Of a stretch of DNA of 64,000 bases, positions 34,355 to 42,452 are shown in pieces. The stretch lies in contig NZ_AP022565.1 of the NCBI RefSeq assembly GCF_010727325.1, positions 4,898,001-4,962,000 of the forward strand, read 5' to 3'. The stretch is from Mycolicibacterium alvei. GTDB taxonomy: Bacteria > Actinomycetota > Actinomycetes > Mycobacteriales > Mycobacteriaceae. The notes below the pieces were generated by a model. The model saw nothing but the letters and a program-made list of their open reading frames with translations, did not search any database and had not been told where the DNA came from. Each line of letters starts with the position of its first letter. The stretch's first letter is position 1. The position numbers and the translations under genes are program-made.

Positions 34355-34987
34355 ATGACCAGCAAGCCTGCTTTGATCCTGGCCGTGGCGGCATTCGCCG
34401 CAGCTGTCCCGACGGCCACCGCCGCGCCGGCCGCGGCGGCCCCGTGCCCCGATGTTGAGGTGGTGTTCGCCCGCGGCACCAACGAGCCGCCGGGCCTGGG
34501 CAGTGTCGGTGGTCCGTTCGTCGACGATCTGCGGGCCCGGGCGGCACCGCGCACCGTCGACGCAACCGCGGTGGATTACCCGGCCAACAACGATTTCCAC
34601 AACAGCACCCCGGCCGGCACCGACGCGGCGCGGTCCCTCATCGAGTCCATCGCCGCCAACTGCCCGAACACCAAGATGGTGCTCGGCGGCTACTCGCAGG
34701 GGGCGGCGGTCATCGAACAGGCCACCAACGCAGCGTCTCCCCAGACCGCCGACCATGTGGCGGCCACGGCCTTGTTCGGTGCGCCGCGCACCAGCTTCTC
34801 GGGCCTTCTGGCCGCCGGGATGCCGCTGCCGACGCTGACACCGCAGTACGCTGCCAACTCCGTCGACCAGTGCAACGAGGGCGACCCGATCTGTTGGGAG
34901 GGCGGCTGGGACATGGGCGCCCATGTTTCTTACGTGCAGTCCGGAAAGGTCGCTCAGGCAGCCGATTTCGCCGCCGGTCGGCTCTAG
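34355..34987 (+). CDS. Cutinase-family esterase, secreted
   Basis: The 210-residue secreted serine esterase has a signal peptide (1 to about 28, AAPAAAA). The catalytic triad sits in GGYSQGAAV (Ser), CNEGDPIC (Asp) and MGAHVSYV (His). Cys pairs CPDVE...NCPN and QCNEGDPIC form the usual disulfides. Mycobacterial cutinase-like proteins hydrolyse lipid esters, phospholipids or mycolate esters at the cell surface. Specificity cannot be read. Confidence 0.93.
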   Translation: MTSKPALILAVAAFAAAVPTATAAPAAAAPCPDVEVVFARGTNEPPGLGSVGGPFVDDLRARAAPRTVDATAVDYPANNDFHNSTPAGTDAARSLIESIAANCPNTKMVLGGYSQGAAVIEQATNAASPQTADHVAATALFGAPRTSFSGLLAAGMPLPTLTPQYAANSVDQCNEGDPICWEGGWDMGAHVSYVQSGKVAQAADFAAGRL

Positions 34988-34995
34988 CCAGCCGT

Positions 34996-35052
34996 CGAAT
35001 CTGAACTTGTGTGCGAGATTCTGGCCGAAGCTCGCACACAAGCTCAGATTCG
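34996..35052. repeat. 22-bp near-perfect inverted repeat
   Basis: Arms 34996-35017 (starting CGAATCTGAACTTGTGTGCG) and 35031-35052 pair at 21 of 22 positions with a 13-base loop (ATTCTGGCCGAAG). There is no T-run after it. It follows the cutinase stop by nine bases and precedes the truncated kinase gene. It could terminate transcription, but the length and perfect stem suggest a mobile palindrome. Confidence 0.8.
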
Positions 35053-35145
35053 CGGACGACGCGCGGAAAGTCAGACGTTCTGGGCGCTCACCGTGGCCCA
35101 ACGGGCGATACTGCGTCTATATCGAACGACCAGGGGAGATCGGAA

Positions 35146-35637
35146 GTGGGGACGACGTTCGGCACGTACTCCATCACGCGCCTGCTCGGAAAAGGCGGGA
35201 TGGGGCGCGGCCGCGTGCTGCCGACCGCCATCGCAGTGGCGGCCATCATCGCCCTCCCCGCAACCGCATACGCCAGCCCGGCGCCGCACAAGTTCATCAC
35301 CCCGTCGGGCAATATCTGGTGTCTGGTCTCCGACGGCGTCGACGGCACCAACGGCGTCGTCTGCGAGATCCGTGAGCACACCTATACCCCTCCGCCCAAG
35401 CCGACAGACTGCCCCCTGGCCTGGGGTGACCGCGTCAGCCTGGAGCCGGGCAGCGCACCCGAGGTGCACTGCCACGGCGACACCATTTTCGAGCCCGGAA
35501 CACCCACGCTGCCGTACGGTCAGGCACGTTCGGCCGGGCCGATCAGGTGCGAGTCGCAACCCACGGGTGTCATCTGCACCGAGGCCACCACCGGACACTT
35601 CTTCCGGATATCGCGCGAATCTCTCGACCTCGGCTAG
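35146..35637 (+). CDS. Receptor Ser/Thr kinase remnant: P-loop fused to TM and extracellular domain
   Basis: GTG 35146 sits behind GGGGAG. Residues 1-20 (MGTTFGTYSITRLLGKGGMG) are exactly how mycobacterial Pkn kinases begin, ending in the glycine-rich loop. The kinase catalytic domain is missing: the next residues RGRVLPTAIAVAAIIALPAT are a membrane or signal helix, then an exported domain of about 115 residues with six Cys (FITPSGNIWCLVSDG, VVCEIREH, PTDCPLAWGDR, VHCHGD, IRCESQPTGVICTEAT) that looks like DUF6636. An in-frame internal deletion of a receptor kinase explains it. The 163-residue product could still be exported. Confidence 0.75.
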   Translation: MGTTFGTYSITRLLGKGGMGRGRVLPTAIAVAAIIALPATAYASPAPHKFITPSGNIWCLVSDGVDGTNGVVCEIREHTYTPPPKPTDCPLAWGDRVSLEPGSAPEVHCHGDTIFEPGTPTLPYGQARSAGPIRCESQPTGVICTEATTGHFFRISRESLDLG

Positions 35638-36359
35638 GGCTCTCGCGAGGGTCGCTTGCGCCCCGTGCCGCCGAACACGCCCTCGGGGAGATCCCGGGCC
35701 CGCAGCTGGGAACTGCTCGCCAACGTCGTCACCGACCGTACCCGCGAGGCGACCGACCGCGACGAGCGTGCGTCGAGCACCACGTGTTCGGGTGCTTCGA
35801 ATATCGAGATCGACAGATCACTCGGCGCGATGGTCGCGAGCGCCCCGACGGGTACGCGAATGGCAGTCTCCCAAGTGGATTCGCGAACGACACGATGCCC
35901 GCGGAAGTCGTCAGATGAATCGGCCGGGTCGGGAATGCCGATGCTGAGTCCGGGATCGATCAGCGGTTGCAACGCGATCACCTGATCACCGGCGCGCACC
36001 TCGAGGAACGCCGAACCGCGCACCTCGGCGTCATCGGCGGCGGGGGCCTCGACGACGGCACTGTCCAGCACGGTGATTCGGCCGCGGCGGACCTGCAGGC
36101 GAAGGCGGACACTGCGGTCCGGTTCTGCTGGTTCACGTTCCGGTGCCACCTGGGGACCCCATTTCCGTTTCGTGGCGCTACCACGGACCAGCGCCTGTGA
36201 GGCGGCCACCGAGGGCTTGCTCCGGCCAGTCTGCTCCCGGCGCAGCGCCGATAGTGTGCCGCCGTCCTTGGCCTGACCGCGGGCGAACCCGTCGGTGGTC
36301 GTGCCCAACGGCCGTCGCCGGCGCAGGTTCTTCGACGGCCGTTCAGTCGAATCAGTCAT
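35634..36359 (-). CDS. Conserved protein coupled to the M64 peptidase gene, unknown function
   Basis: The 241-residue soluble protein is from ATG 36359, with GGAG six bases upstream; an ATG at 36371 overlapping the peptidase stop (TGATG) is an alternative. The N-terminal 85 residues are basic and disordered (KNLRRRRPLGTTTDGFARGQ). The rest is beta-rich (SVRLRLQVRRGRITVLDSAV, FLEVRAGDQVIALQPLIDPG). I do not recognise the family. It directly follows the metallopeptidase gene and its stop overlaps that of the convergent kinase remnant by three bases. Confidence 0.8.
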   Translation of the reverse strand: MTDSTERPSKNLRRRRPLGTTTDGFARGQAKDGGTLSALRREQTGRSKPSVAASQALVRGSATKRKWGPQVAPEREPAEPDRSVRLRLQVRRGRITVLDSAVVEAPAADDAEVRGSAFLEVRAGDQVIALQPLIDPGLSIGIPDPADSSDDFRGHRVVRESTWETAIRVPVGALATIAPSDLSISIFEAPEHVVLDARSSRSVASRVRSVTTLASSSQLRARDLPEGVFGGTGRKRPSREP

Positions 36360-36370
36360 CTTCGTCTCCA

Positions 36371-38512
36371 TCACCAGTTTCTGCCGTACCGGTAGTTGTG
36401 CACCCATTTGTTGTAGATGCAGTTCAGTCGCAGCGGTTGGACGCCGCGGAAAGTGCCCAGCCAGTCACGGTTGTGCACGAGCACGCGGTCGGGTCCGCGC
36501 AGGATGATCGGGCCGGGGAGTATCCGGTGCCCTTTGCCGATCGGCGGACGGAACCGCTCGTAGACGGGAACGCGGTTGAAGACATCCGATGAACTCAGGT
36601 GCCATTCGCCGATCCAGTCCTCACGGAAGTCTGCCGACAGGTTGGCGCCGCTGGAGATCATCCGCCCGGCGTAGGTGTGCGACCAGTCGACCATGTTCCA
36701 GGCGAACAGGCCGACTTTCCCGCTGCCGGTGAGATCGGCGGCCAGGAACTGGTCACCCTGGCGCATTCCGCCCCAGCCGGGGACCTCGCCGTCGAACATC
36801 CGGCTACGGGTGAAATCGCTTCCCGTGGAACGGAACATCGCCAGGTACGGGTTCGCCCAGTCGGTGCCGTTGAAGAGGTAGAGATCGTCCTTTCCGTCAC
36901 CGTTGAAGTCACCGACGATGAACCTGTCATGCTTGGCGAACCCGCCCCAGCCCGGAAGGTCGTCCTCCCACAACCGGATACAGCTGAACGCTCCGCGTCG
37001 CATGCGGAACAGGCCGAGGTACTCGCTGCTCCAATCCCGCGAGTTCCAGATCAGTAGGTCGTCGTGGTCGGTACCGCCGAAATCGCCGACGAAGATCTGG
37101 TCGTGGCGGGCCAACCCGCCCCATCCGGGGATGTCGCCGTCATAGCGGCGGCTCTGGGTGAATCCGGAACCGGTCGACATCAACGTCGCGACATAGGGCA
37201 TCGACCAGTCGTCGAAGTTGTAGATCAGCAGGTCGGTCTTGCCGTCGCCGTTGAAGTCACCGGCCATCAGCCGATCGTTGCGCGCAAACCCGCCCCACCC
37301 GGGGATGTCCCCGTCATACCGTGCCTGCACCCGCATCGTGCCGTCGGTGTTCACCTTGATCAGCGCGAGGTACGGGAAAACCCAGTCGGTGGAGTTGAAT
37401 ACGACGAGTTCGTCGCGGCCGTCGCCGTCGAAGTCCGCCGCGAGGTAGGTGTCACCGGGACGGATGGCCCAGATGCCGGGGACGGCTGCGGCCGTGGTCT
37501 TCTTGTGCTCCCACAGGTTGCCGTCGGCGCGGTAGACGGTCAGTGCGCGGTTCTCGGGGACGACGACCTCCGAACCGTAAGTCGACGTGAACCGCCCGGG
37601 TACCGCCTTGCGGAAATCGTGCCCGGCGGGAAGGTGGTAGCGCGTCTTGAGTTCCGTGTAGCAGACCGGGCAGAAGTCCGGGGTGTCGCTGTTCATCCGG
37701 CAATTGATCACCGGCCGGTAGATCCCGGTCTCGAAAGTGTGGCCGCCCTCGAACAACCCGGCGTCGGAGGCGTCGTCCCACCCGACGGGCTTGGTGCCGA
37801 CGGTCCACCCAGCGGCCGTCCCCACGCCGGTGGGCACCGGCGTCGAGGGATTGACGTAGTTGCTCCATTTCAGTTTGGAGCGTTTCGTTTCGAGGGTGAG
37901 GTTCACCTTACCGGGGTCGGAACCGGTGAAGGCTCCTTTGCCGTTGGCACTGTACTCGTCGGCCAAATCGCCGAAGCCGTGGCCGAATTCGTGGGCGATG
38001 GTTGCCCAGCCCTCGTTGAGGGTGACCTTGAGGGTGGTGCCGGTGCGCAGTCCGCCCGGCTTTGTCGAGTTGACGATGATCAGGGTGAAATCCGCCCCCT
38101 TGGCCCACGTATTGATCGCGTTGCTGATCCGGGTGCCGGTATCGGTCCCGTCCTCGAACCAGTTGTGCCACCACGCGCCGTTGGCGATGATGTTCAGCGC
38201 GGTGTCGTGGATGCTGTCGGTGGATGTGTCGTCGGAGATGTCGGTCGGCGTTCCGGCGTCGTTCCATGTCCGCTCGCTCGCGCCGGAGTCCTTCGATTCG
38301 AGGTTCACCCGCCGGATGTTCCACGCGGCGGCGTCCTCGTTGTAATAGCTGGCCGCCCCGAAGACCTGCTTCATCACGACGTCGCGGACGTAGTTGTTAT
38401 AGGTCGTCTGGTCTGCACCCGCCGCGAATCCGTCGCCGAGAATCGCCAGCGTCTTCTTGAAACTGAACAACCCGGTCCCCACGTCCTGCAGGACGGTCAC
38501 ACTGTCAGTCAT
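36371..38512 (-). CDS. M64-type metallopeptidase with C-terminal FG-GAP/VCBS repeats
   Basis: The 713-residue protein has the zinc motif HEFGH at 174-178 followed by GFGDLADEY, the M64 pattern HExxHxxxxxxxDEY. A second part (from about 325) holds at least five FG-GAP-like repeats with calcium-type loops (DFDGDGRDELVVFN, DFNGDGKTDLLIYN, DFGGTDHDDLLIWN, DFNGDGKDDLYLFN, DLTGSGKVGLFAWN), each followed by a DW...Y-L/A-M strand, likely a beta-propeller. No signal peptide is visible from ATG 38512 or GTG 38524, so the route out of the cell is unclear. Confidence 0.88.
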   Translation of the reverse strand: MTDSVTVLQDVGTGLFSFKKTLAILGDGFAAGADQTTYNNYVRDVVMKQVFGAASYYNEDAAAWNIRRVNLESKDSGASERTWNDAGTPTDISDDTSTDSIHDTALNIIANGAWWHNWFEDGTDTGTRISNAINTWAKGADFTLIIVNSTKPGGLRTGTTLKVTLNEGWATIAHEFGHGFGDLADEYSANGKGAFTGSDPGKVNLTLETKRSKLKWSNYVNPSTPVPTGVGTAAGWTVGTKPVGWDDASDAGLFEGGHTFETGIYRPVINCRMNSDTPDFCPVCYTELKTRYHLPAGHDFRKAVPGRFTSTYGSEVVVPENRALTVYRADGNLWEHKKTTAAAVPGIWAIRPGDTYLAADFDGDGRDELVVFNSTDWVFPYLALIKVNTDGTMRVQARYDGDIPGWGGFARNDRLMAGDFNGDGKTDLLIYNFDDWSMPYVATLMSTGSGFTQSRRYDGDIPGWGGLARHDQIFVGDFGGTDHDDLLIWNSRDWSSEYLGLFRMRRGAFSCIRLWEDDLPGWGGFAKHDRFIVGDFNGDGKDDLYLFNGTDWANPYLAMFRSTGSDFTRSRMFDGEVPGWGGMRQGDQFLAADLTGSGKVGLFAWNMVDWSHTYAGRMISSGANLSADFREDWIGEWHLSSSDVFNRVPVYERFRPPIGKGHRILPGPIILRGPDRVLVHNRDWLGTFRGVQPLRLNCIYNKWVHNYRYGRNW

Positions 38513-38669
38513 CTCAGCCCCCACTCGTGCGGTGAGATTCTGACGATCCTCCTTCAGACCCTGGACCGAACGCGTAGTGCGCTACCTGTTCTGGCCGAAC
38601 TCGGCCCGCAGGGTCACCGGTCCCACTAGCGTGCGACGAGTCAGGGTCGGCGCACAGGGGGAGCGGGAT

Positions 38670-40502
38670 ATGACTCGAGTCGCAGGATGGGTGGGTGCCG
38701 GAGTGTTCACGGCCGGATTGTCGGCGGCCGTGCTGGCCGGGGCGGGCACCGCCCACGCCGAGGAGGGGGACTCGGGGAAGCAGGATGCCAAGCCGGCGGC
38801 CACACACAACGATTCAGAACGACAGTCCCCGCCACGGAGCACACGCTCGGTAAAAGTGCGGGCGAGATCGGAGGGCTCAGAAGCCGCGGCAACCGACACG
38901 AAAGCCGTACGACGCGCGGCGACAGAATCCGACCGGTCCGCGAGCCCATTCGCTGCTTCGGTACGAAAAGCCCGCGCCGATTTTCGGGATTCCACCCGCG
39001 GCGTCCGGAAAGCGTTGCGTGACATCGGCGACACCACCCGCGACGTGATGGACAACGCCACCGACGCCACCGAGGAGGTTGCGGCACAGCAACCGCGCGT
39101 CGCCGAAGTGCGGGTCCGGCCACCGATCCGCATCCGGACGGCACCGATCGCACCGCAACCGCCGGCCCGACCGGAGCGCTCCGCCGCCGCGCCCGCCGCC
39201 CACGACCCGGTCGAGACCATCCACGACGTGATCCGCAGCCTCGGCACACTGACGCTCAATCCCGAACCGCAGCACTATCCCAAGGCGTTGTCGGTGATCA
39301 GCGACGCCGTGTTCGGCACGCTGGCCACCCTGGAGCGGGTGGTCGGTGGAGACCCGGTGGTTCCGCCGGAATTGCGTGACTCCGTCCAGGTCAGCACCTC
39401 CACCCTGGTCATCTCCGAGGGCCATGAAGTCGAATCCAATTGGTATTTCCCTACCTCCGAGAACGGTGAGCCGCCCGCCCGGATGATCTACCTGCAGCAC
39501 GGCTTTCTGGCGAACGGCCCGCTCTACAGCTACACGGCCTCGTATCTGGCCCATTCGACCAACAGCGTCGTCGTCACCACCACGTTCTCGTCGAATCCGT
39601 TCGAGGCCGACGGTATGTGGCTCGGCGGCGACAACCTGCACGAGTCGGTCGCCCAGTTGTTCCTCGACCCGGACCGCACCGCGCTCAACGCCAGCATGGA
39701 TACCGCGGAGCTCAAAGCCGGGCGCACCGAGAACCTGGACGTGCCAACGCAGTTCGTCCTCGTCGGGCACTCGCTGGGCGGCGGGTTCGCGCCCGGCGTC
39801 GCGGGGTACTACGCCGAGGGCTTGTCACGCCGACGCGACCAGGGTCTTGAGGCACCCAACGACCTCGCCGGTGTGGTGATCTACGACGCGGTGCCGATGG
39901 GCTCGATCATCCCCGACGCCATGGACCGGCTGGACGCGCTGGAAACGAATGGGACCGCGGACCCCAGCGATGACGACCCGAACGACTACATCCCGATCTA
40001 CGAGATCGGCGCCCCACTGAACTTTCTCAACGTGTTCAGCGATGTCAACGGCCAGCTGACCGAAGCCAGGCCGGGACAGTTCACCGGTGTGGTCCTCGAA
40101 GACGGCGTGCACATGGACCCGATGCAGGGCGGCAACCCGTTGATCCAGGCCACCGCGTACCTGATCGCCGGGTTCCCGCAGCCGCAGAATCCGCTGGCCG
40201 TCCGTGAGCTGTCCGCCGGGTGGATCAACGACATGTTCGACGAGAACATCGATCCGGCCACCGGGGCATGCAAGACCGGCATCGACTGCGCAGGCCAGTA
40301 CGGCGACGGCGACGACTCGTTCACCATCACCACGGCACGGGGTGATGCCGTGGCGGTGCTGATCGGCTCGCAACGGGCCACCGATATCACGTCACTGCGC
40401 GCCATCAGCGCCATCGACTTCGTCTCCGCCATACCGGCAGGAGTGCTCAACGGACTGCAGACCACGTGGGATCTCTTCACCGGAGGCGCCGGCGCGGTGT
40501 AG
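38670..40502 (+). CDS. Large secreted alpha/beta hydrolase
   Basis: The 610-residue protein starts at ATG 38670 after GGGGGAG. It has a signal peptide (VFTAGLSAAVLAGAGTAHA) and a long basic, Ser/Arg-rich linker (about 30-185). The alpha/beta-hydrolase domain has oxyanion stretch IYLQHGFLANGPLYSY and nucleophile elbow VLVGHSLGGGF; a late His in EDGVHMDP may complete the triad. It resembles mycobacterial PE/PPE-linked esterase domains in its long N-terminal linker. Substrate unknown, probably a lipid or ester. Confidence 0.85.
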   Translation: MTRVAGWVGAGVFTAGLSAAVLAGAGTAHAEEGDSGKQDAKPAATHNDSERQSPPRSTRSVKVRARSEGSEAAATDTKAVRRAATESDRSASPFAASVRKARADFRDSTRGVRKALRDIGDTTRDVMDNATDATEEVAAQQPRVAEVRVRPPIRIRTAPIAPQPPARPERSAAAPAAHDPVETIHDVIRSLGTLTLNPEPQHYPKALSVISDAVFGTLATLERVVGGDPVVPPELRDSVQVSTSTLVISEGHEVESNWYFPTSENGEPPARMIYLQHGFLANGPLYSYTASYLAHSTNSVVVTTTFSSNPFEADGMWLGGDNLHESVAQLFLDPDRTALNASMDTAELKAGRTENLDVPTQFVLVGHSLGGGFAPGVAGYYAEGLSRRRDQGLEAPNDLAGVVIYDAVPMGSIIPDAMDRLDALETNGTADPSDDDPNDYIPIYEIGAPLNFLNVFSDVNGQLTEARPGQFTGVVLEDGVHMDPMQGGNPLIQATAYLIAGFPQPQNPLAVRELSAGWINDMFDENIDPATGACKTGIDCAGQYGDGDDSFTITTARGDAVAVLIGSQRATDITSLRAISAIDFVSAIPAGVLNGLQTTWDLFTGGAGAV

Positions 40503-40510
40503 TCCGACGA

Positions 40511-40987
40511 TCAAGACCTCAACACGCCGCCGCACACCCAATCCGCCGGAATCTCAGCGGTGCTGAGCAGATCGGTCAGTTCATCGAGATCCCCTGGTGA
40601 CAACACCTCATCGGCCTGCGGGTAGAGAATCATCTCCTCTTTCGTATTGTGAGAGTTCAACTGCTGCAACAGGTCCCGGCACAGCTGTGTTGCAGTGCCG
40701 AAATCTCCGTCGGAAACCAGCCGCTGCAGCTGGTCCAGCAGCGGCCACATCAGGCCGTGCTCCCGCACCATCACCATCACCGGCCCGACCATCCCGGCGG
40801 CCCGCAGCGGCGGAAACAGGTATTGCTCTTCGATGTAGATGTGGCGGCGCAGAACCGCGATGGAGTCAAGGAGAGCGCTCCGCTGCTCGGGGGCGACCGC
40901 AGACGGATCGGCGCCGGCGAAGTCCATGATGCCGTCATCGATCGTGCGGTGTTCGCGTTCCAGGGTCGCCCCCACGGTGGCCGTCAC
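40511..40987 (-). CDS. Hemerythrin HHE-domain protein, short form
   Basis: The 158-residue product from GTG 40987 overlaps the OsmC gene stop in GTGA. The di-iron ligands are in LEREHRTID, LRRHIYIEEQYLFPPL, VREHGLMWPLLDQL and LNSHNTKEEMILYPQ. It is the last gene of a PAS-MarR-OsmC-HHE operon, which suggests defence against peroxide, nitric oxide or reactive sulfur. Convergent to the hydrolase gene, with 8 nt between stops. Confidence 0.9.
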   Translation of the reverse strand: MTATVGATLEREHRTIDDGIMDFAGADPSAVAPEQRSALLDSIAVLRRHIYIEEQYLFPPLRAAGMVGPVMVMVREHGLMWPLLDQLQRLVSDGDFGTATQLCRDLLQQLNSHNTKEEMILYPQADEVLSPGDLDELTDLLSTAEIPADWVCGGVLRS

Positions 40988-41421
40988 TCGAGTTCGGCTT
41001 TCACACTGATCTCGGCCCCGGCGAACAACCGAGACACCGGGCAGAGGGCGGCGGCGTCGTCGACGATCCGTTGGAATTTGGCCGCATCCACCCCGCTGAC
41101 CCGGGCTTTGATGACCAGCGCAGAGGAGACGATCGTGGGTAGGCCGCCGACCTCGTCGAGGGTGACGGTGGACCGTACATCGAGGCGTTCGGGGGTCAGT
41201 TGCTGCTCGCCGAGTTTCAGCGCCAATGCCATCGAAAAGCACGAAGAGTGCGCGGCCGCCGCCAGCTCCTCGGGGCTGGTCTTGCCACCGGGCGCCTCGG
41301 TGCGCGCGGCCCAGGTCACATCGAGTCCGGTCAATACCCCACTGCCGGAATCCAATCGACCCGTCCCTGACGCGAGGGGACCTTCCCAACTGGTGCCTGC
41401 GCTGCGTTCGGCGATGCTCAT
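40984..41421 (-). CDS. OsmC/Ohr family peroxidase
   Basis: The 145-residue product from ATG 41421 has GGAGG six bases upstream. It has the OsmC fold with catalytic Cys in AAAHSSCFSMALA (first Cys) and AAALCPVSRLFAG (second Cys), and the Arg near the N-terminus (SGTGRLDSGSG). It reduces organic hydroperoxides or fatty-acid peroxides through a two-Cys mechanism. A perfect palindrome 15 nt upstream of the start probably controls it. Confidence 0.92.
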   Translation of the reverse strand: MSIAERSAGTSWEGPLASGTGRLDSGSGVLTGLDVTWAARTEAPGGKTSPEELAAAAHSSCFSMALALKLGEQQLTPERLDVRSTVTLDEVGGLPTIVSSALVIKARVSGVDAAKFQRIVDDAAALCPVSRLFAGAEISVKAELE

Positions 41422-41435
41422 AACCACCCTCCATA

Positions 41436-41462
41436 GTTTCTACAAAAGCGACTTGTAGAAAC
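41436..41462. promoter_or_regulatory. Palindromic operator upstream of osmC-like gene
   Basis: GTTTCTACAA and TTGTAGAAAC are perfect 10-bp inverted arms around AAGCGAC. The site lies between the MarR gene stop (41503) and the OsmC start (41421). OhrR-type MarR repressors bind palindromes of this type (TACAA...TTGTA). The MarR protein coded just upstream is the obvious candidate to bind it; that is inference. Confidence 0.65.
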
Positions 41463-41502
41463 GCTACGCCCCGCGGCCCGATAAGGCCAGGGTCGGGACG
41501 GC

Positions 41503-41961
41503 TTACAGCGGCATCTGCATGGGGGCATCGGCGCGGCCGTCGTGGAACCGCTCGTGCAGCGTGGCGAGGACGGCCGCGCACGCGGCGCGTTCGGCCGGGT
41601 CGATCTGATCGAGTACCCGGCTCAGCTCCCGATGGCGGCGAGCGGCAACCGCACTGACCAGCCCGCGTCCCTGTGGCGTCAACTCCAACGCGACGATCCT
41701 GCGGTTCGACGGGTCGGCGACCCGCACCAGATGGCCCGAGGCATGCAACCGGTCGGCCAACCGGGTCACCGACGAACCGGCCACGCCGAGCGCCTTGGCG
41801 CACTGCGTAGAACTGGACCGGCCGCGCTCCTGCAGTACCGCCAGCAACCGGTATTGCGGCAGTGAGATCTCGACGTGCTGCAGGCTGCGCAGCGCCACGC
41901 CGACCAGGTCGCGGGATGCCATTTCGAACGCGCGCAATTCCCCGGCGGCGGTCTTCGTCAC
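41503..41961 (-). CDS. MarR-family transcriptional regulator
   Basis: The 152-residue winged-helix protein has SLPQYRLLAVLQERGRSSST, recognition helix region ALGVAGSSVTRLADRLHASG and wing VADPSNRRIVALELTPQG. It carries no OhrR-type N-terminal redox Cys; the only Cys are in STQCAKAL and AACAAVL. It starts at GTG 41961, overlapping the PAS gene by 4 nt. It probably regulates the OsmC/HHE genes downstream. Confidence 0.9.
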   Translation of the reverse strand: MTKTAAGELRAFEMASRDLVGVALRSLQHVEISLPQYRLLAVLQERGRSSSTQCAKALGVAGSSVTRLADRLHASGHLVRVADPSNRRIVALELTPQGRGLVSAVAARRHRELSRVLDQIDPAERAACAAVLATLHERFHDGRADAPMQMPL

Positions 41962-42371
41962 CGTTCGGCGAGCCGGCGCTTCAGGTCACGGGTCTCCTCG
42001 AAGCGGGCGGTGACATCGCGGAGAGTGGCGGCGACCCCGATGAGTTGGCCCGAGGTGTCGGAGACCGGGTGGATGACGAACTCCACCGAGATGGTCGAAC
42101 CGTCGGCGCGTATGGCGGGAACGGCCAGCAGGTCGCCATCGCCGTAGCGGCTCTGGCCGGTCTGCATGACCCGGTGCCATCCGTCCCAATGTCGGGCGCG
42201 GAGCTTCTTGGGGATGATCAGATCCAGCGACTCGCCGACCGCCTGATCGGCGGGAAACCCGAACAGTCGCTCGGCGCCGCCGTTCCAGAACGTAATCAAT
42301 CCGTTTCGGTCCGCGGCCATGATCGCGTCGGGTCCCGACAACAGTGCAGTGGCGATCATTCCTTCGTCCAT
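41958..42371 (-). CDS. Single PAS-domain protein
   Basis: The 137-residue protein from ATG 42371 is essentially one PAS domain (GPDAIMAADRNGLITFWNGG, AERLFGFPADQAVGESLDLI, VEFVIHPVSDTSGQLIGVAA) and a short helical tail (ETRDLKRRLAER). There is no output domain, so it may bind a ligand or cofactor and act on the MarR protein encoded next to it. An inverted repeat covers its start codon. Confidence 0.88.
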   Translation of the reverse strand: MDEGMIATALLSGPDAIMAADRNGLITFWNGGAERLFGFPADQAVGESLDLIIPKKLRARHWDGWHRVMQTGQSRYGDGDLLAVPAIRADGSTISVEFVIHPVSDTSGQLIGVAATLRDVTARFEETRDLKRRLAER

Positions 42372-42394
42372 GCCTAGCAGTATTGCACTAGGCA
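42371..42394. promoter_or_regulatory. Inverted repeat over the start of the PAS-MarR-OsmC-HHE operon
   Basis: TGCCTAG (42371-42377) and CTAGGCA (42388-42394) are perfect arms around ten bases. The left arm begins at the first base of the PAS start codon. The sequence differs from the palindrome at 41436, so it may be the site of a different regulator or a translational hairpin. Confidence 0.45.
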
Positions 42395-42452
42395 ACACTT
42401 GTGGTATGCAAGTGTGAGGCGATCGGGAAGGCGGTACGCCAGGGGCCGATAC

